Below, in pieces: positions 33,127 to 42,763 of a stretch of DNA of 64,000 nt. Made by a program: the position numbers and the translations under genes. The stretch is from Adiantum capillus-veneris (lineage: Eukaryota; Streptophyta; Polypodiopsida; Polypodiales; Pteridaceae), in NCBI GenBank assembly GCA_014529385.2, contig CM043944.1:87075884-87139883 (forward strand), in the 5' to 3' direction. Each line of letters starts with the position of its first letter. Within the stretch, counting starts at the first letter, position 1. The notes under the pieces are model-generated. The model was not told where the DNA came from. It was given only the letters and a program-made list of their open reading frames with translations, and did not search any database.

Positions 33127-33138
33127 GGAAGGGGGGAA
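33127..33138 (+). other. D polypurine tract
   Basis: GGAAGGGGGGAA directly before the TG of the LTR, a strong plus-strand primer site. Confidence 0.85.
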
Positions 33139-34063
33139 TGTTAACTGATCAATTTCAGTTAACAGAAGCTGCTAAAGACCGAAGACGTACGGATGCACAT
33201 CAAAGATCAATAGAAAGAAGCAGTAAAGATTGGAGTCACACATTTTTCACATTTTCCGAAAATGGTCATGTATTGTAAATTCTCGATTTATTTTAGGCCA
33301 TTGTAATATTTTAATGTGTTATGGGCTCAATGGGCGTTCCAAGCTGTAAGGAACAAATCAATTAGTGTGCCTAGGTTGTTGCAAATTCAGTAAGTGGTGG
33401 AGCCCTAAAGACCTTGGGCGCCCGGACATTGCATATTTTTACCCTTGGTATATAAGGCATCGTGTAAAAGAAATTAGGGCTCTCAAGCTCATTTGTTGAG
33501 AGCACTCTTGGTGAGAGCTCTTGAGGTGTATGGCTATGGAGTCCTTGAGCTTGTCCTTGCTCATGTGACTTGATTAACACTAATCAATGCTTAATTCTCT
33601 TTTACTATGCCTCTCTCATGCTTCTTGTTATTGCCTATGATGCTTAGATTAGCTAGATCTTAACTAAATAGTGGTTAATCCCGCTCTAATCTTGTGTGAT
33701 TGCCCTCTTTTTCTTGTGTGTGCATGTAGGTTTGATTGGAGTGTGGTGCTCAATAGATTTATGTGTGTATGTGCTTGTGATCAATGTCTTACATGATAGG
33801 ATTAGTGTTGTGTGCATCTTGCAATCGTTAGTGTGTGTGATTGGGTTGATTGGAGGTGAAGGGAAGTGGATGAGGAGATTGCCAATCATTATGTCTTAGC
33901 TCCTCCATAGGCCAAGAAGCTCACCTCGTAGAGTCACCATTCGTGTTGCCATGATTAGCTCACTAATCGTGTGAGTGTTTCCATGCCCTAGCCGGGTAGC
34001 TCATCCCTCCGGATTGAAAATTTTGTTGATCATTGGAGCTATGCAATGATGGAACCCCCGATA
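33139..34063 (+). repeat. D 3' LTR
   Basis: 925 bp, starts TGTTAACTGATC. It aligns over its whole length with the reverse complement of 52603-53509 at roughly 90 percent by eye. The end reads CCCCGATA where the other copy reads CCCCAACA. It is followed by GTCTT (34064-34068), the reverse complement of AAGAC, which matches AAGAT at 53510-53514. The first bases form a hairpin (GTTAACTGA...TCAGTTAAC). Confidence 0.85.
33449..33457 (+). promoter_or_regulatory. TATA box in D LTR
   Basis: TATATAAGG about 310 bases into the LTR, conserved in the inverted copy (53193-53201). The likely U3/R border is just downstream. Confidence 0.65.
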
Positions 34064-34264
34064 GTCTTTAAGCTCCATTAGGTAGCCTTGCTCTTTGACA
34101 GACCCTCTCTCATTTGGACCCATTTATCCTTGGCCCCGTGTTGAGATAGATACATAAGAACATGTCTATATTCTAAGCCTTATCCTCATTTATTCTCCCA
34201 CATCAAATGATCAGTTTAATATGAGAAAATCATTTGGGTTGGTTATATATTATATTTAATGACA
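34064..34264 (-). repeat. First 201 bases of a C-family LTR, inverted
   Basis: Read on the minus strand it starts TGTCATTAAA at 34264 and ends GGAGCTTAAAGAC at 34064, where D begins. The rest of a C LTR starts at 53510 with AAGATCTTAGGG. The two pieces together make one LTR with AAGAC/AAGAT duplicated by D. Confidence 0.85.
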
Positions 34265-34353
34265 TTACCTCTCTCTTGAAATCATAGTCTTCCTCAAATA
34301 TGAGGTAGAAGAATAAAGTCTTAGTCATTAGTCTATGTTTCTTAGCGAGCATC
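34265..34353 (-). other. C-family internal stub with polypurine tract, inverted
   Basis: 89 bases matching the last bases of C internal DNA (GCTAAGAAACATAGACTAAT and the AAGAGAGAGGTAA tract) between two minus-strand LTR pieces. All coding sequence of this repeat unit has been deleted. Confidence 0.8.
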
Positions 34354-35820
34354 TCTAATGGAAATGGCATATGAACTTTAAAAATAGTGGAATTAAGAGA
34401 ATTAGAGTGAGCATTTTTGTGAGACTACTTTAAGAACATAGAGGGTGGACTTAATTAGCGGTAGCAACATAGCCACTATACTTAATTATATTGGCATGAA
34501 AAATAATTTTCAAGAGAGAGAATTAGAGAACATGACAACAATTGAGGACCAAATTTATATGGAGCCGGGGTCCCCCGTCTGATAGGCTTTTGTATTGTAT
34601 ATTTTTCCATCAAGAGAGACTTGGTACAATACAATCTTTGTGTTCCTTGTGACCTAGGTGATGCAATGAATATGGAAAGCTTCATGCATCACTAGCATAA
34701 CATAAACTTTGCATCCACCGGCCTCAGTCCCAAGGCCTCAAACACCTTCAAAGGTGGAGAGAGCTAGTGGGGAATGAGGGTAGGTAAGAGAAAGAAGAAG
34801 CATTTGTAGGAGAACAAAATAGTTCCTCACTTATCATCACTCTTCTTGCTTAGCATAACATAATAGCATAGTAATGAAGATGAAGAAGATGGCAAGCTTA
34901 AGCATTGGAGCAGGGCTCTTGGTTGGAATTGGATTCCCTAGCCAAGAGTGTTGATGTAGGCTCTCAACCTCTCAACAAGAGTGGAGAAGGAGATGGATCT
35001 CTTGCATTTTGCACTTCACACAATGAGAGGGTGTGTGTGTGGGGGGGGGGGGGGGGGGGGGAGGGAGTATACCCCCAAAGCTAGCCCCTAGCTTCCTTGG
35101 TCAACCCCCCTTTGTAACTCATGCTAGAAGATGATTGGGCCCCTACAAGCCTAGCCAATCACGTGCAGGGTGCATATCAAGCAACCATGCTAGCCTTGGG
35201 ACAAGTGTTCCCCTTTGCCCTATAAAAAGATTAGCTAAATTATCATTGGACCCCTTGAGAGGCCATTCAATAGGCTTTAGGCACACCATAAGGACAACAT
35301 GAAGAGGAACTTGACAAGTGTCCTTGTTACTTCTTTAGACCAAGCTTGCCTTGTGAGAGGGTATGTGTGTTCTCTCTCATGCTCCTATAATGAGGGCTTG
35401 CCGCCCCTTGAGTAGGGATCATGTTGACTTTTGGGAACACCTTGAACTGCTTGAGCACCTTAGTCATTAAGCACCTCAAACACTTTAGTCAGCAAGCATG
35501 ACAAGCACCTCAAGCTTGGGCCTTGGGCCGGGTTCCCACCTCAAGCACATCTCTAGTTCCTGAGGTCAAAGGACTTTTAACACTAACCTCTAGAGGTCTT
35601 TAATGAAGCTAACCCTAAGGTCTTTAAGCTCCATTAAATAGCCTTGCTCTTTGACAAACCCTCTCTCATTTGGACCCTTTTATCCTTGGTCCGGTGTTGA
35701 GATAGATCCATAAGCACATGTCTATATTCTAACCATTGTTCCCGTTTATTCTCCCACATTGAATGATCAGTTTAATATGAGAAAATAATTTGGGTTGGTT
35801 AGATGTTAGATTTTATGACA
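34354..35820 (-). repeat. Full C-family LTR, inverted
   Basis: 1467 bp, TGTCATAAAA at 35820 on the minus strand, ending ...TTAGA (TTACA in others) at 34354. It contains a 20-base G run (35041-35060) after a GT run, the minisatellite and a decayed GGACC stem-loop near 34546-34575. It is followed outward by ACATC (35821-35825), whose complement GATGT pairs with GATGC after the C 3' LTR at 62084. Confidence 0.87.
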
Positions 35821-36121
35821 ACATCAGATAGAGAGCTTGTAATGACCATATCTTCCCTGCAAAGTGACATTTTGCACTTCCAAGCAAAATATTGACCCAA
35901 TTGACCTCAAAGCTTAGGGGGGCACTCTACATACTATACCTAACCCATACTAACTCCCAGATGATCAACATCCACAAGTTGATAGCCTCAAATTAAAATC
36001 TACTCACATAGGAGCAATCAACTTCATCAAGATCAACACCAAGTGCAACATACAGAACCAGGACCATCATCCATTTTAACTAACCTAGTAGAAGCTATGT
36101 GTGGCAAATTGAGAGCAAAAA

Positions 36122-36145
36122 TTATCTTTGGTGCGCCAAAGATAA
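36122..36145 (+). repeat. Palindrome 1 in E leader
   Basis: Arms TTATCTTTGG and CCAAAGATAA (10 bases each) around TGCG. Confidence 0.7.
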
Positions 36146-36408
36146 ATTGTCACATCTGAAGCATTTTTTGCACATATTTTCACCCAAGCATGCCACCACA
36201 TAGTCTGTACACACCTTGCATAAACCTGTCACACTCACAGCATGCATGCACTTCCCTATGTTGCACTTCACCGCCAAGAATACGCAAGAGGGTGCACACA
36301 AAAGACTCTTGGACTACCACTTGAGCTCAAACTTTCCCAAGGGCTTAGTTAGCACCCAATAGAAGTACCCAAGAAGTAAAAATCCCAAATAGAACCAATT
36401 CTATGCAA

Positions 36409-36436
36409 ATTTATCTTCGGCGTGCCGAAGATAAAT
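36409..36436 (+). repeat. Palindrome 2 in E leader
   Basis: Arms ATTTATCTTCGGC and GCCGAAGATAAAT (13 bases each, perfect) around GT. The same stem as palindrome 1 but with a T-A pair replaced by C-G on both arms. Confidence 0.78.
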
Positions 36437-36880
36437 CTGTGACCTATGGGACCTTTCCTCATCAAACTTTGTCCTAGATGTGTTTATATGGTTTAAATGA
36501 AGCTCTATGTCAAATTTCATCAAGATTGACAAAGCCCAACTCCTTCAAGAAAGACAAGCTCTAATGCAAAAAAAGTGGACACAAATTTTCCTGCAACTCT
36601 CACCACAAGGTTCATAATGACATCAAACTTTATGCACATCATCTACAACATATACACATCCTATACATTCACTCTGGCATAGTTGCAATCATATGCACAT
36701 ACATGCATCTTCAACGCGCCAAAGAAAAAAATTTGCTAAAATTTGTGTTTCTTGCATTCCAGCTATTGCATTAGCATTCTTATTTGTTAGTAAGGGGTGA
36801 AACAAGTCTGAAAATCATTTTTTGATGATTTCTTGTCAAGATCTCTCTCATCTACATCTGAAGCTCAAAATAAGAAAATC
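36437..36880. other. Rest of E leader
   Basis: Non-coding; a decayed third palindrome (ATCTTCAACGCGCCAAAGAA) lies at about 36707-36726. Confidence 0.45.
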
Positions 36881-37640
36881 ATGAAGACAAAATTGGCAGA
36901 GCTACCACCGTACCAGCTAGAATAAGAGTCTCCCAAAGAGGTTAATGCTACATGGCTAGCCAAAGATGAGCTAGACCACCAGCACGTTACTATCTATCAT
37001 GGGATTTTCAAAAGTGCTCAAGGGGAAAAAGTCAAAGTGCAAATGCTATCGAGAGAAGCCAAAGACCTAGAAAGAGAAGAGACAGCTAAGACACTGTGGG
37101 AAAAGATGGGTCTATGTGACTACATTCAATTAGAACCATGCAATGTTGATTATCAAAGAGCTTACAAGCTGATCCATAACATCAACAAAGAAGATCAACC
37201 CACTATTTTAGATCTCAACAACACCCCACTAGAGGTAAACATCACAGAGGATCAAATAGCTAACCCTTTGAAGCTGCCCAAGGGGGGAAAGCCAATGAGA
37301 GACCGGTATTTAGCTATGAAGAATTTTAGTCAAAGATTTTGAATTGGAAACTGAGAAGGAAATATCCATTGCATCTGTGGCATATCAAAGCAACAAAGAG
37401 TCAGATGGAGAAGAAGACGAAGCTCCCAAAAAAAGAGTAAAGGAAAAAGGCAAGGCCAAGATGGAAGGGGAAGATACCAAGCAACAGCTAGGACCCACTG
37501 TAATGCAAAAAGCAGCAAGGATAGAAAGGGGAGTAGATGCGTTTGAGCTCGAATGAGGGTTGAAAGTAGAATTTTCAAAACAGTGGCAAGCCAAACCAAA
37601 ACGGGTTCAAAATCCGCTCAAACAATCCCATGTACTACAT
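36881..37640 (+). pseudogene. Element E: N-terminal coding part, unfamiliar
   Basis: ATG at 36881 opens MKTKLAELPPYQLE, a TAA at 36923-36925 interrupts, and the same frame runs on to 37342. It includes KDLEREETAKTLWEKMGLCD and RAYKLIHNI. After a +1 shift at about 37342 a Lys/Glu-rich run follows (ESDGEEDEAPKKRVKEKGKA) to 37556. It could be gag-like by position (first coding block after a leader) and by the acidic/basic tail. No capsid or knuckle signature. Element F interrupts at about 37640. Confidence 0.42.
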
Positions 37641-37642
37641 AT

Positions 37643-37800
37643 TGGAATCAGGGTTGCAGAGAACCACACACAGCTTGGAGAAGACGAAGGAAGCTCAAGG
37701 CACACAACAGAGTGTATTACTTAGTGTGAAATGGAAAAGATGGATAGCCTTAGAATGAATGGGCATTCACACACATCACTACCACATGTATATGGTAACA
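37643..37800 (-). repeat. F 3' LTR
   Basis: 158 bp, minus-strand start TGTTACCATATACATG at 37800, ends near 37643. It lacks about 65 bases that the 5' LTR has. Confidence 0.75.
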
Positions 37801-37815
37801 AATCCCCCTTGGAGT
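37801..37815 (-). other. F polypurine tract
   Basis: Minus strand CCAAGGGGGATT directly before the 3' LTR start. Confidence 0.7.
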
Positions 37816-37875
37816 GATGCGGTGAACGAGAGCTGGCACATGAGTAAAGGGAAGTGCCATGCCCTGAGGACATGA

Positions 37876-38724
37876 TTACTCCACACAGGGGAGTAAGCCC
37901 AAAGCTTTGTGGAAAGCTTCAAACTTCTCACGAGACAATGCCTTTGTGAAAAGATCTACAAGGTTGTCCTGTGTTGGCACATAAGCCAGTTGATCTCTCC
38001 CTCTCCCTAACATAGTGGTAATACACCTCATGTGCTTTGTGCGAGCATGAAAATGTGGTTTCCTCACAATTGCCAATGCGCTATGACTGTCAGTGTAGAT
38101 AGTGTTGGCAGTGTCCTGTCCAACACCCAAATCAGCCATAAGGCATCTGAGCCATACACACTCAACTATAGTTGTGAAGGCTACCCTGTACTCAACCTCA
38201 CAACTCGAAGTGGACACAATAGGTTGCTTCTTGCTCAACCATGATATACATAAATCGCCAAGCATGAAACAAAAACCACTTGTGGACACTCGCATGTCAA
38301 AGCAACCAGCCCAATCTGAGTCCGAAAAAACATGTAAGTCTGGCGGCAATGATTCCCCCTTGGGATAAAACAATCCAAGATGTAAATTGCCACTAAGGTA
38401 GCGGAAAATCCTCTTGACAGCCTACCAATGCTTAGACCTTGGGCTATGCATAAAACTGATGACCTGTGAGACTGCAAACTGAATAGCTGGCCTCATGTTG
38501 CATACATAAATGAGGCAGCTAATAGCTGTTTGATAAAGAGTGACATCAGCAGGATCACCAACATCATGTAGACTTAACTTCAAACCTGTTTCGATGGGAG
38601 TGGCAATAGGTTTGCAATCCTCAAATTCAAACTTACATAGCAATGTCTCTATGTAACTTTTTTGACACAAGGCAATACCACCATCACACTGCTTAAATTG
38701 TATGGCCAAGTAAGGATGCAACAA
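37876..38724 (-). pseudogene. F: RT C-terminus and RNase H
   Basis: Minus strand 38724 to 38422 reads the RT thumb/connection (CKPIATPIETGLKL, YQTAISCLIYVCNMRPAIQF), then 38373 to 37876 the copia RNase H (FSDSDWAGCFDMRVSTSG, ISWLSKKQPIVSTSSCEVEY, YTDSHSALAI, HMRCITTMLGRGRDQLAYVP, DLFTKAL). The catalytic D and E positions of RNase H are visible. A stop at about 38420 (W-x-A-V-K region) separates the two. Confidence 0.85.
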
Positions 38725-39540
38725 CTTTCATCTTGAAAGTAGCATTCAAATCAGTCTTAAATTCAACAATATGTGCCTCATTTGGACCAGTGATCAACAA
38801 ATCATCCACATAAAGAACAACAATGAGAAGTACATCCCCCTGACGCTTTACATACAATGTGCCTTTTTGTTGGACTGTTGCAAAAGCCTTGTTTGACCAA
38901 ATGAGTGTCAGATTTCTCATACCAAGCATGAGGAGATTTCTTCAACCCATACAAAGCCTTCTTACATCTCTACACTTTGTCCTCTTGTCCTTTCTTGACA
39001 AAACCGCGAGGCTGCATATACGTAAACTTCCTCAAATATGTCATCATTCAAGAAAGCAATAACAATGTCTGATTGATGTACATCCCAACCAAAATGAGCT
39101 GCCAATGCACATAGAAAATGAACAGTAGTCATACGACAAGTGGGAGAAAAAATTTATTCATAATCTATGCCTTTCTGGTGCGCATAGCCTTTTGCAACAA
39201 GTCAAGCCTTATGGCAATCAACCACACCATTCGGCTTGAGTTTCAACTTGTAAACCCACTTTGTACCAATGGCCTTTTTGCCTGGAGGCAAATCACATAA
39301 AGTCTATGTGTCATTTTCTATAAGTGCATCATATTCTGATTGCATGGCAGCCATCCAATTTTTTGAATTTTGTGCTTCATCAAAAGACAGAGGTTCCTCA
39401 ACATCATGTAAGCTAGACACAGCCAAAGCATAACAATTTGATGCATAAGATGCATGGCTAGAGCCTGAACGAGTATGACTAGACAAAGGTGCATCCAATT
39501 TACTATCACGCAATGTATGCACCAGCCATTTTGGCATACC
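38693..39540 (-). pseudogene. F: reverse transcriptase
   Basis: Minus strand 39537-39304 is the RT entry (PLSFDEAQNSKNWMAAMQSE), then in other frames IGTKWVYKLKLKPNG and VHQSDIVIAFLNDDIFEEVY, and at 38929-38693 the active-site motif VVLYVDDLLITG. At least five stops or shifts. Copia-type RT. Confidence 0.82.
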
Positions 39541-39786
39541 TCTAGCCTACTCATTTTCAGCCCTTTCCTCATCAAGTACATCATGTACATCTGCATCAGT
39601 AATAGGCTGATCTATAACATTTTCAGAAACCCCCATTGGCTGTACATTAGCCTCATTGGAATTTACATTCGTATTTCCGCTAGTGAAAAGAGGCAACAAA
39701 GTGTCATAAATGTCCTGTGAGCTTATATTACTGTCTCTAGTACATGACAGCAAGGGCTGAAGAAAATCTTCCACAAACACTACATC
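39541..39786 (-). pseudogene. F: integrase-RT linker
   Basis: Minus strand reading QDVVFVEDFLQPLL, then a variable acidic linker (NVIDQPITDADVHDVLDEE), as usual between copia integrase and RT. Confidence 0.6.
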
Positions 39787-39874
39787 TTGTGAAACCAGAA
39801 TATGCATTGTTTGTGGATGATACAACTTGTTTGTGAAACCAGAATATGCATTGTTTGTGGATGATACAACTTGT
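39787..39874 (-). repeat. Perfect 44-bp tandem duplication in F
   Basis: 39787-39830 and 39831-39874 are identical. 44 is not a multiple of three, so the copy shifts the integrase/linker frame (KLYHPQTMHILVSQ is read twice). Confidence 0.88.
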
Positions 39875-40660
39875 AACCTTTGCTTTCGGCACTATAACCA
39901 ACAAAAATACATTTGACAGTGTTATCATCCAATTTTCTGCGCCGTGTTTGTGGCACCAAAGCATATGCCAAACAGCCAAAAACACGCATGTGCTCAATAG
40001 AAGGCCTTCTATCATGCCATGCTTCATATGGAGTAATAGATTGCAAAGCTTTTATAGGACACATGTTTAGTACATAAGTGGCACACATGATGGCCTCAAG
40101 ACAAAACAAATGTGGCAAAGCTTGACTTTTGACTGTATATCGTGCCATTTTCGTAAGTGACCTATTTTTCCTCTCAGCAACACCGTTTTGTTGAGGCGTG
40201 TAAGGCACTCTACACTGGTGTTTTATCCCATGACTAGCCAAAAATGCATTAATTCATGAGACATGTACTCCCCCCCTCAATCGGAAGGGAGGGCGCACAT
40301 AGTACATTTCAAGACATTTTCAGCCATAGCCTGAAATTATTTGAAGCACATAAAAACTTCGGACTTCTCTTTAAGTGGAAATACCCATGCATGCCTGGAG
40401 TAATCATCAATGAAAGTCACGAAGTAAAGGTAATTGACCAAGGACGGAGTTTGCATGGGCCCACAAATCCAGTATGCACAAGCTGCAACCTGCATGTGGC
40501 CCTAAATGAACCATACTTTGGAAACTTTGAACGCTACATCTTACCCAAAATACAGCCTTCACAAACATGTTTGATAGGTGCTTCAAGAGGCAGCAAAGAA
40601 GCAACCATATCATATTTCTATAAACGCAGCAAATTGGCAAAATTCATATGACCAAAACGT
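39832..40660 (-). pseudogene. F: integrase
   Basis: Minus strand 40640-40250 holds the decayed pre-integrase zinc region (HARFGHMNFANLL, C-x2-C as CEGCILGK) and the core with several shifts. 40241-39832 is open: HGIKHQCRVPYTPQQNGVAE (catalytic Glu), RKNRSLTKMAR, ITPYEAWHDRRPS, HMRVFGCLAYALVP and CIFVGYSAESKGYKLY, the classic copia integrase C-terminus. Confidence 0.83.
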
Positions 40661-40719
40661 GCATGCCAAAGTTCTGCATCTAAAATAGCCTTTGAATCCA
40701 AAACTGCATTTGCAAAATT

Positions 40720-41112
40720 CTACCCACACTTGTCATACAAAGTGAGCTTATACAACCCACGACATAGAATGCCAGATGCAACAATTTCATCATCAAAACT
40801 GAGATCATAAACTGTACATCTGTCATCATCCACAAATTTGACTACAAGTCCAAGTCTAGCAAGTGTGGATATAGACAAGAGATTCTTCTTGATCCCAAGT
40901 ACATCAACAAGTGTGAAGGAACTGCCATTTGCAGCAATAAGCACAATCTTTCCTACTCCCTGAACTGAATAAGAGGCATTGTTGGCACAAGTGACATAAT
41001 TCCTATGAGGGACAGACTCGAGAGAGGTGAACAATTCACGATGTGAGGTGATGTGCTTTGTAGCACCACTGTCAAAATACCACACATGTGAATCTGCAGC
41101 AACAACTGACAT
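40720..41112 (-). pseudogene. F: protease
   Basis: Minus strand frame of 130 codons, VWYFDSGATKHITSHRELF with an intact D-S-G-A catalytic motif, then the usual GVGKIVL and VLGIKKNLLSISTLARLG segments. This domain alone is unbroken. Confidence 0.85.
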
Positions 41113-41145
41113 GCATGCATCATGGACAACAGGATTGTAAGTGCA

Positions 41146-42180
41146 CTATGCAGTAAAAACCCATTCTGTATCAACATCAGCATCACAGTCTCCTTTCACA
41201 GAAGACTCAACAATGGCTGCATTTGTAGTGGAACCAGCATTTGCAGTGGAACCACCCTCTTTCTTCTTAGCCTCTTTGGCCTTCAACTTAGGACACTGCT
41301 TGATCAAGTGATTATTAGCTTTATAATAATGGCAACGCATCTTCTTTTTGCCCTTATCACCAAAATTTCCAGACAAATTGTTGCCAACAGAAGCATTAGG
41401 AATAGAATCTTTGCCACTCGCAGCAGAACCATAAGAAGTGGTTGCATTGCTGTTACCACCCTTTTTTTGAGAAGTAATAAAAGCCTGTTCGACTACACGC
41501 TACCTAGTCCTGTTTTTTTTGGAAAGTGACTCTTGCAACTGCAATGTACATAATGCATCAAACTTGACAACTTCAGTATTTCCTTGGGTCATAAATCTCC
41601 AAGTACTAGCAAAAGTCTGGTAAGAATCTGGTAAAGCATCAAGAACAGTCTGCACAAGGGAACTATCTGAAATGACTTCACCTGTAGAAATAATTTGCTC
41701 ATTGATATCCTAGACACCAGCAAGGAAAGTGTCCATATCATCTTTCTCATGCATAATCTTTGATTCCAGCTCTTTACGCAACAAAGCAATTTTAGCCTCA
41801 TTGCGGCTTGCATAAAGACCTGCTAGAACATCCCAAGCCCATTTTGCAGATTTCGTTGAACGAATGTGAGGAGTAATGGTGCGCTTCATAGAAAATGCAA
41901 TCAACGCATGAGCCTGCACATCCTTTACATCCCAACGAGCTTATTCTACCATAGGCAAAACAACTATAATTGCAGCAATCCTTGCAGCAAGACCTGCAAC
42001 ATCCTCAACATCGCCTACATCCTCAGAACCATGACGTACATCAATGCCCCGCACAATATTCCATATGCCCTTTGACACAAGAACATGTTGCATCATATAA
42101 GCCCACATAGGGTAATTGTTCCCATCCAACCTATCCTCATCAGCAAATATCTTGAACACGTCTGTGTTGTTGTCAGCCAT
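41146..42180 (-). pseudogene. F: gag
   Basis: ATG (minus) at 42180: MADNNTDVFKIFADEDRLDG, NYPMWAYMMQHVL, the copia gag N-terminus. In later frames come KRTITPHIRSTKSAKWAWDV and LASRNEAKIALLRKELES, then a knuckle at about 41340-41300 reading RCHYYKANNHLIKQC, in which the second Cys is Tyr. The frame breaks near 41941 and 41813. Confidence 0.82.
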
Positions 42181-42526
42181 GGTAAATGTTGCACCTGATG
42201 TGAAAACTGCCCAAAAAGAGGAGAAATGGAGCGGGAACAAACGTGCTATATAACACAAACCATAGGAGACTGTAAGGCACCTATAATGCAGAAAACAACA
42301 CTGACAAAAATTCTACACAAAATGACAAAATTGCCTGTGTAGACTGCTTATAGTGGAAACGAAGGCCGAAATGAGCCCGAATCAGAAATCTGAGCAGACT
42401 GAGCTCTTTGAGTTATCCCAAAATATTTGTTGACCTGCAAACGCTCACCAAACCTCACTAAAATTAAAGAAAGTGAGTAGGCATGTGCTAGAGCTACTGG
42501 CGACTAAGCCCGGGAGGACACAACCT
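42181..42526. other. F leader
   Basis: About 350 bases between gag start and primer site on the minus strand; no other feature seen. Confidence 0.6.
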
Positions 42527-42538
42527 GCTCTGATATCT
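42527..42538 (-). other. F primer binding site
   Basis: Minus strand AGATATCAGAGC, 10 of 12 to the initiator tRNA-Met site, two bases from the LTR. Confidence 0.78.
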
Positions 42539-42540
42539 AT

Positions 42541-42763
42541 TGAAATTAGGATTGTAGAGAAACGCACATAGCTTAGAGAAGACGAAGGAAGCTCAAGGCA
42601 CACAGCAGAGAGTGTATTACTTAGTGTGCAATGGAAAGATGGATAGCCCTAGAATGAATGGGCGTATATACAATGCACGGGAAAAAACCTCCTAAAGAGG
42701 GAAAAAAATGCCCCGATGGTCCTAGTGTGTTCACACACATCACTACACATGTATATGGTAAGA
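42541..42763 (-). repeat. F 5' LTR
   Basis: 223 bp, related to 37643-37800. Contains an extra segment at about 42665-42728 missing from the 3' LTR. Start TCTTACCAT where the other has TGTTACCAT. Confidence 0.78.

Larger units (their letters stand above)
26951..34063 (+). mobile_element. Element D: 3' portion of an LTR element without RT or integrase
   Basis: The right end is clear: a purine tract (33127-33138) directly precedes a TGTTAAC-starting LTR (33139-34063) with a TATA box. A diverged, inverted copy of this LTR lies at 52603-53509. Between about 27.6 and 32.05 kb are decayed frames with a CCHC-like motif, an aspartic-protease-like motif and repeated IWVPK-like motifs, but no RT, RNase H or integrase. 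The left limit is a guess; no 5' LTR is attached on this side. Confidence 0.6.
37643..42763 (-). mobile_element. Element F: Ty1/copia retrotransposon, decayed, inside E
   Basis: About 5.1 kb on the minus strand. LTRs at 42541-42763 (5') and 37643-37800 (3', with an internal ~65-bp deletion) are related. The primer site AGATATCAGAGC and a purine tract (CCAAGGGGGATT) are in place. Copia order is complete: gag, knuckle, protease, integrase, RT, RNase H, but with many stops and shifts. Flanking CTACA (37635-37639) and CTACC (42764-42768) are the likely target duplication, with three extra bases (TAT) at the left junction. Confidence 0.85.

Noticed and set aside
26951-34063. Endogenous pararetrovirus or retrovirus-like locus
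   Set aside because: No RT, movement protein or envelope signature; the LTR and purine tract fit an LTR retrotransposon derivative.
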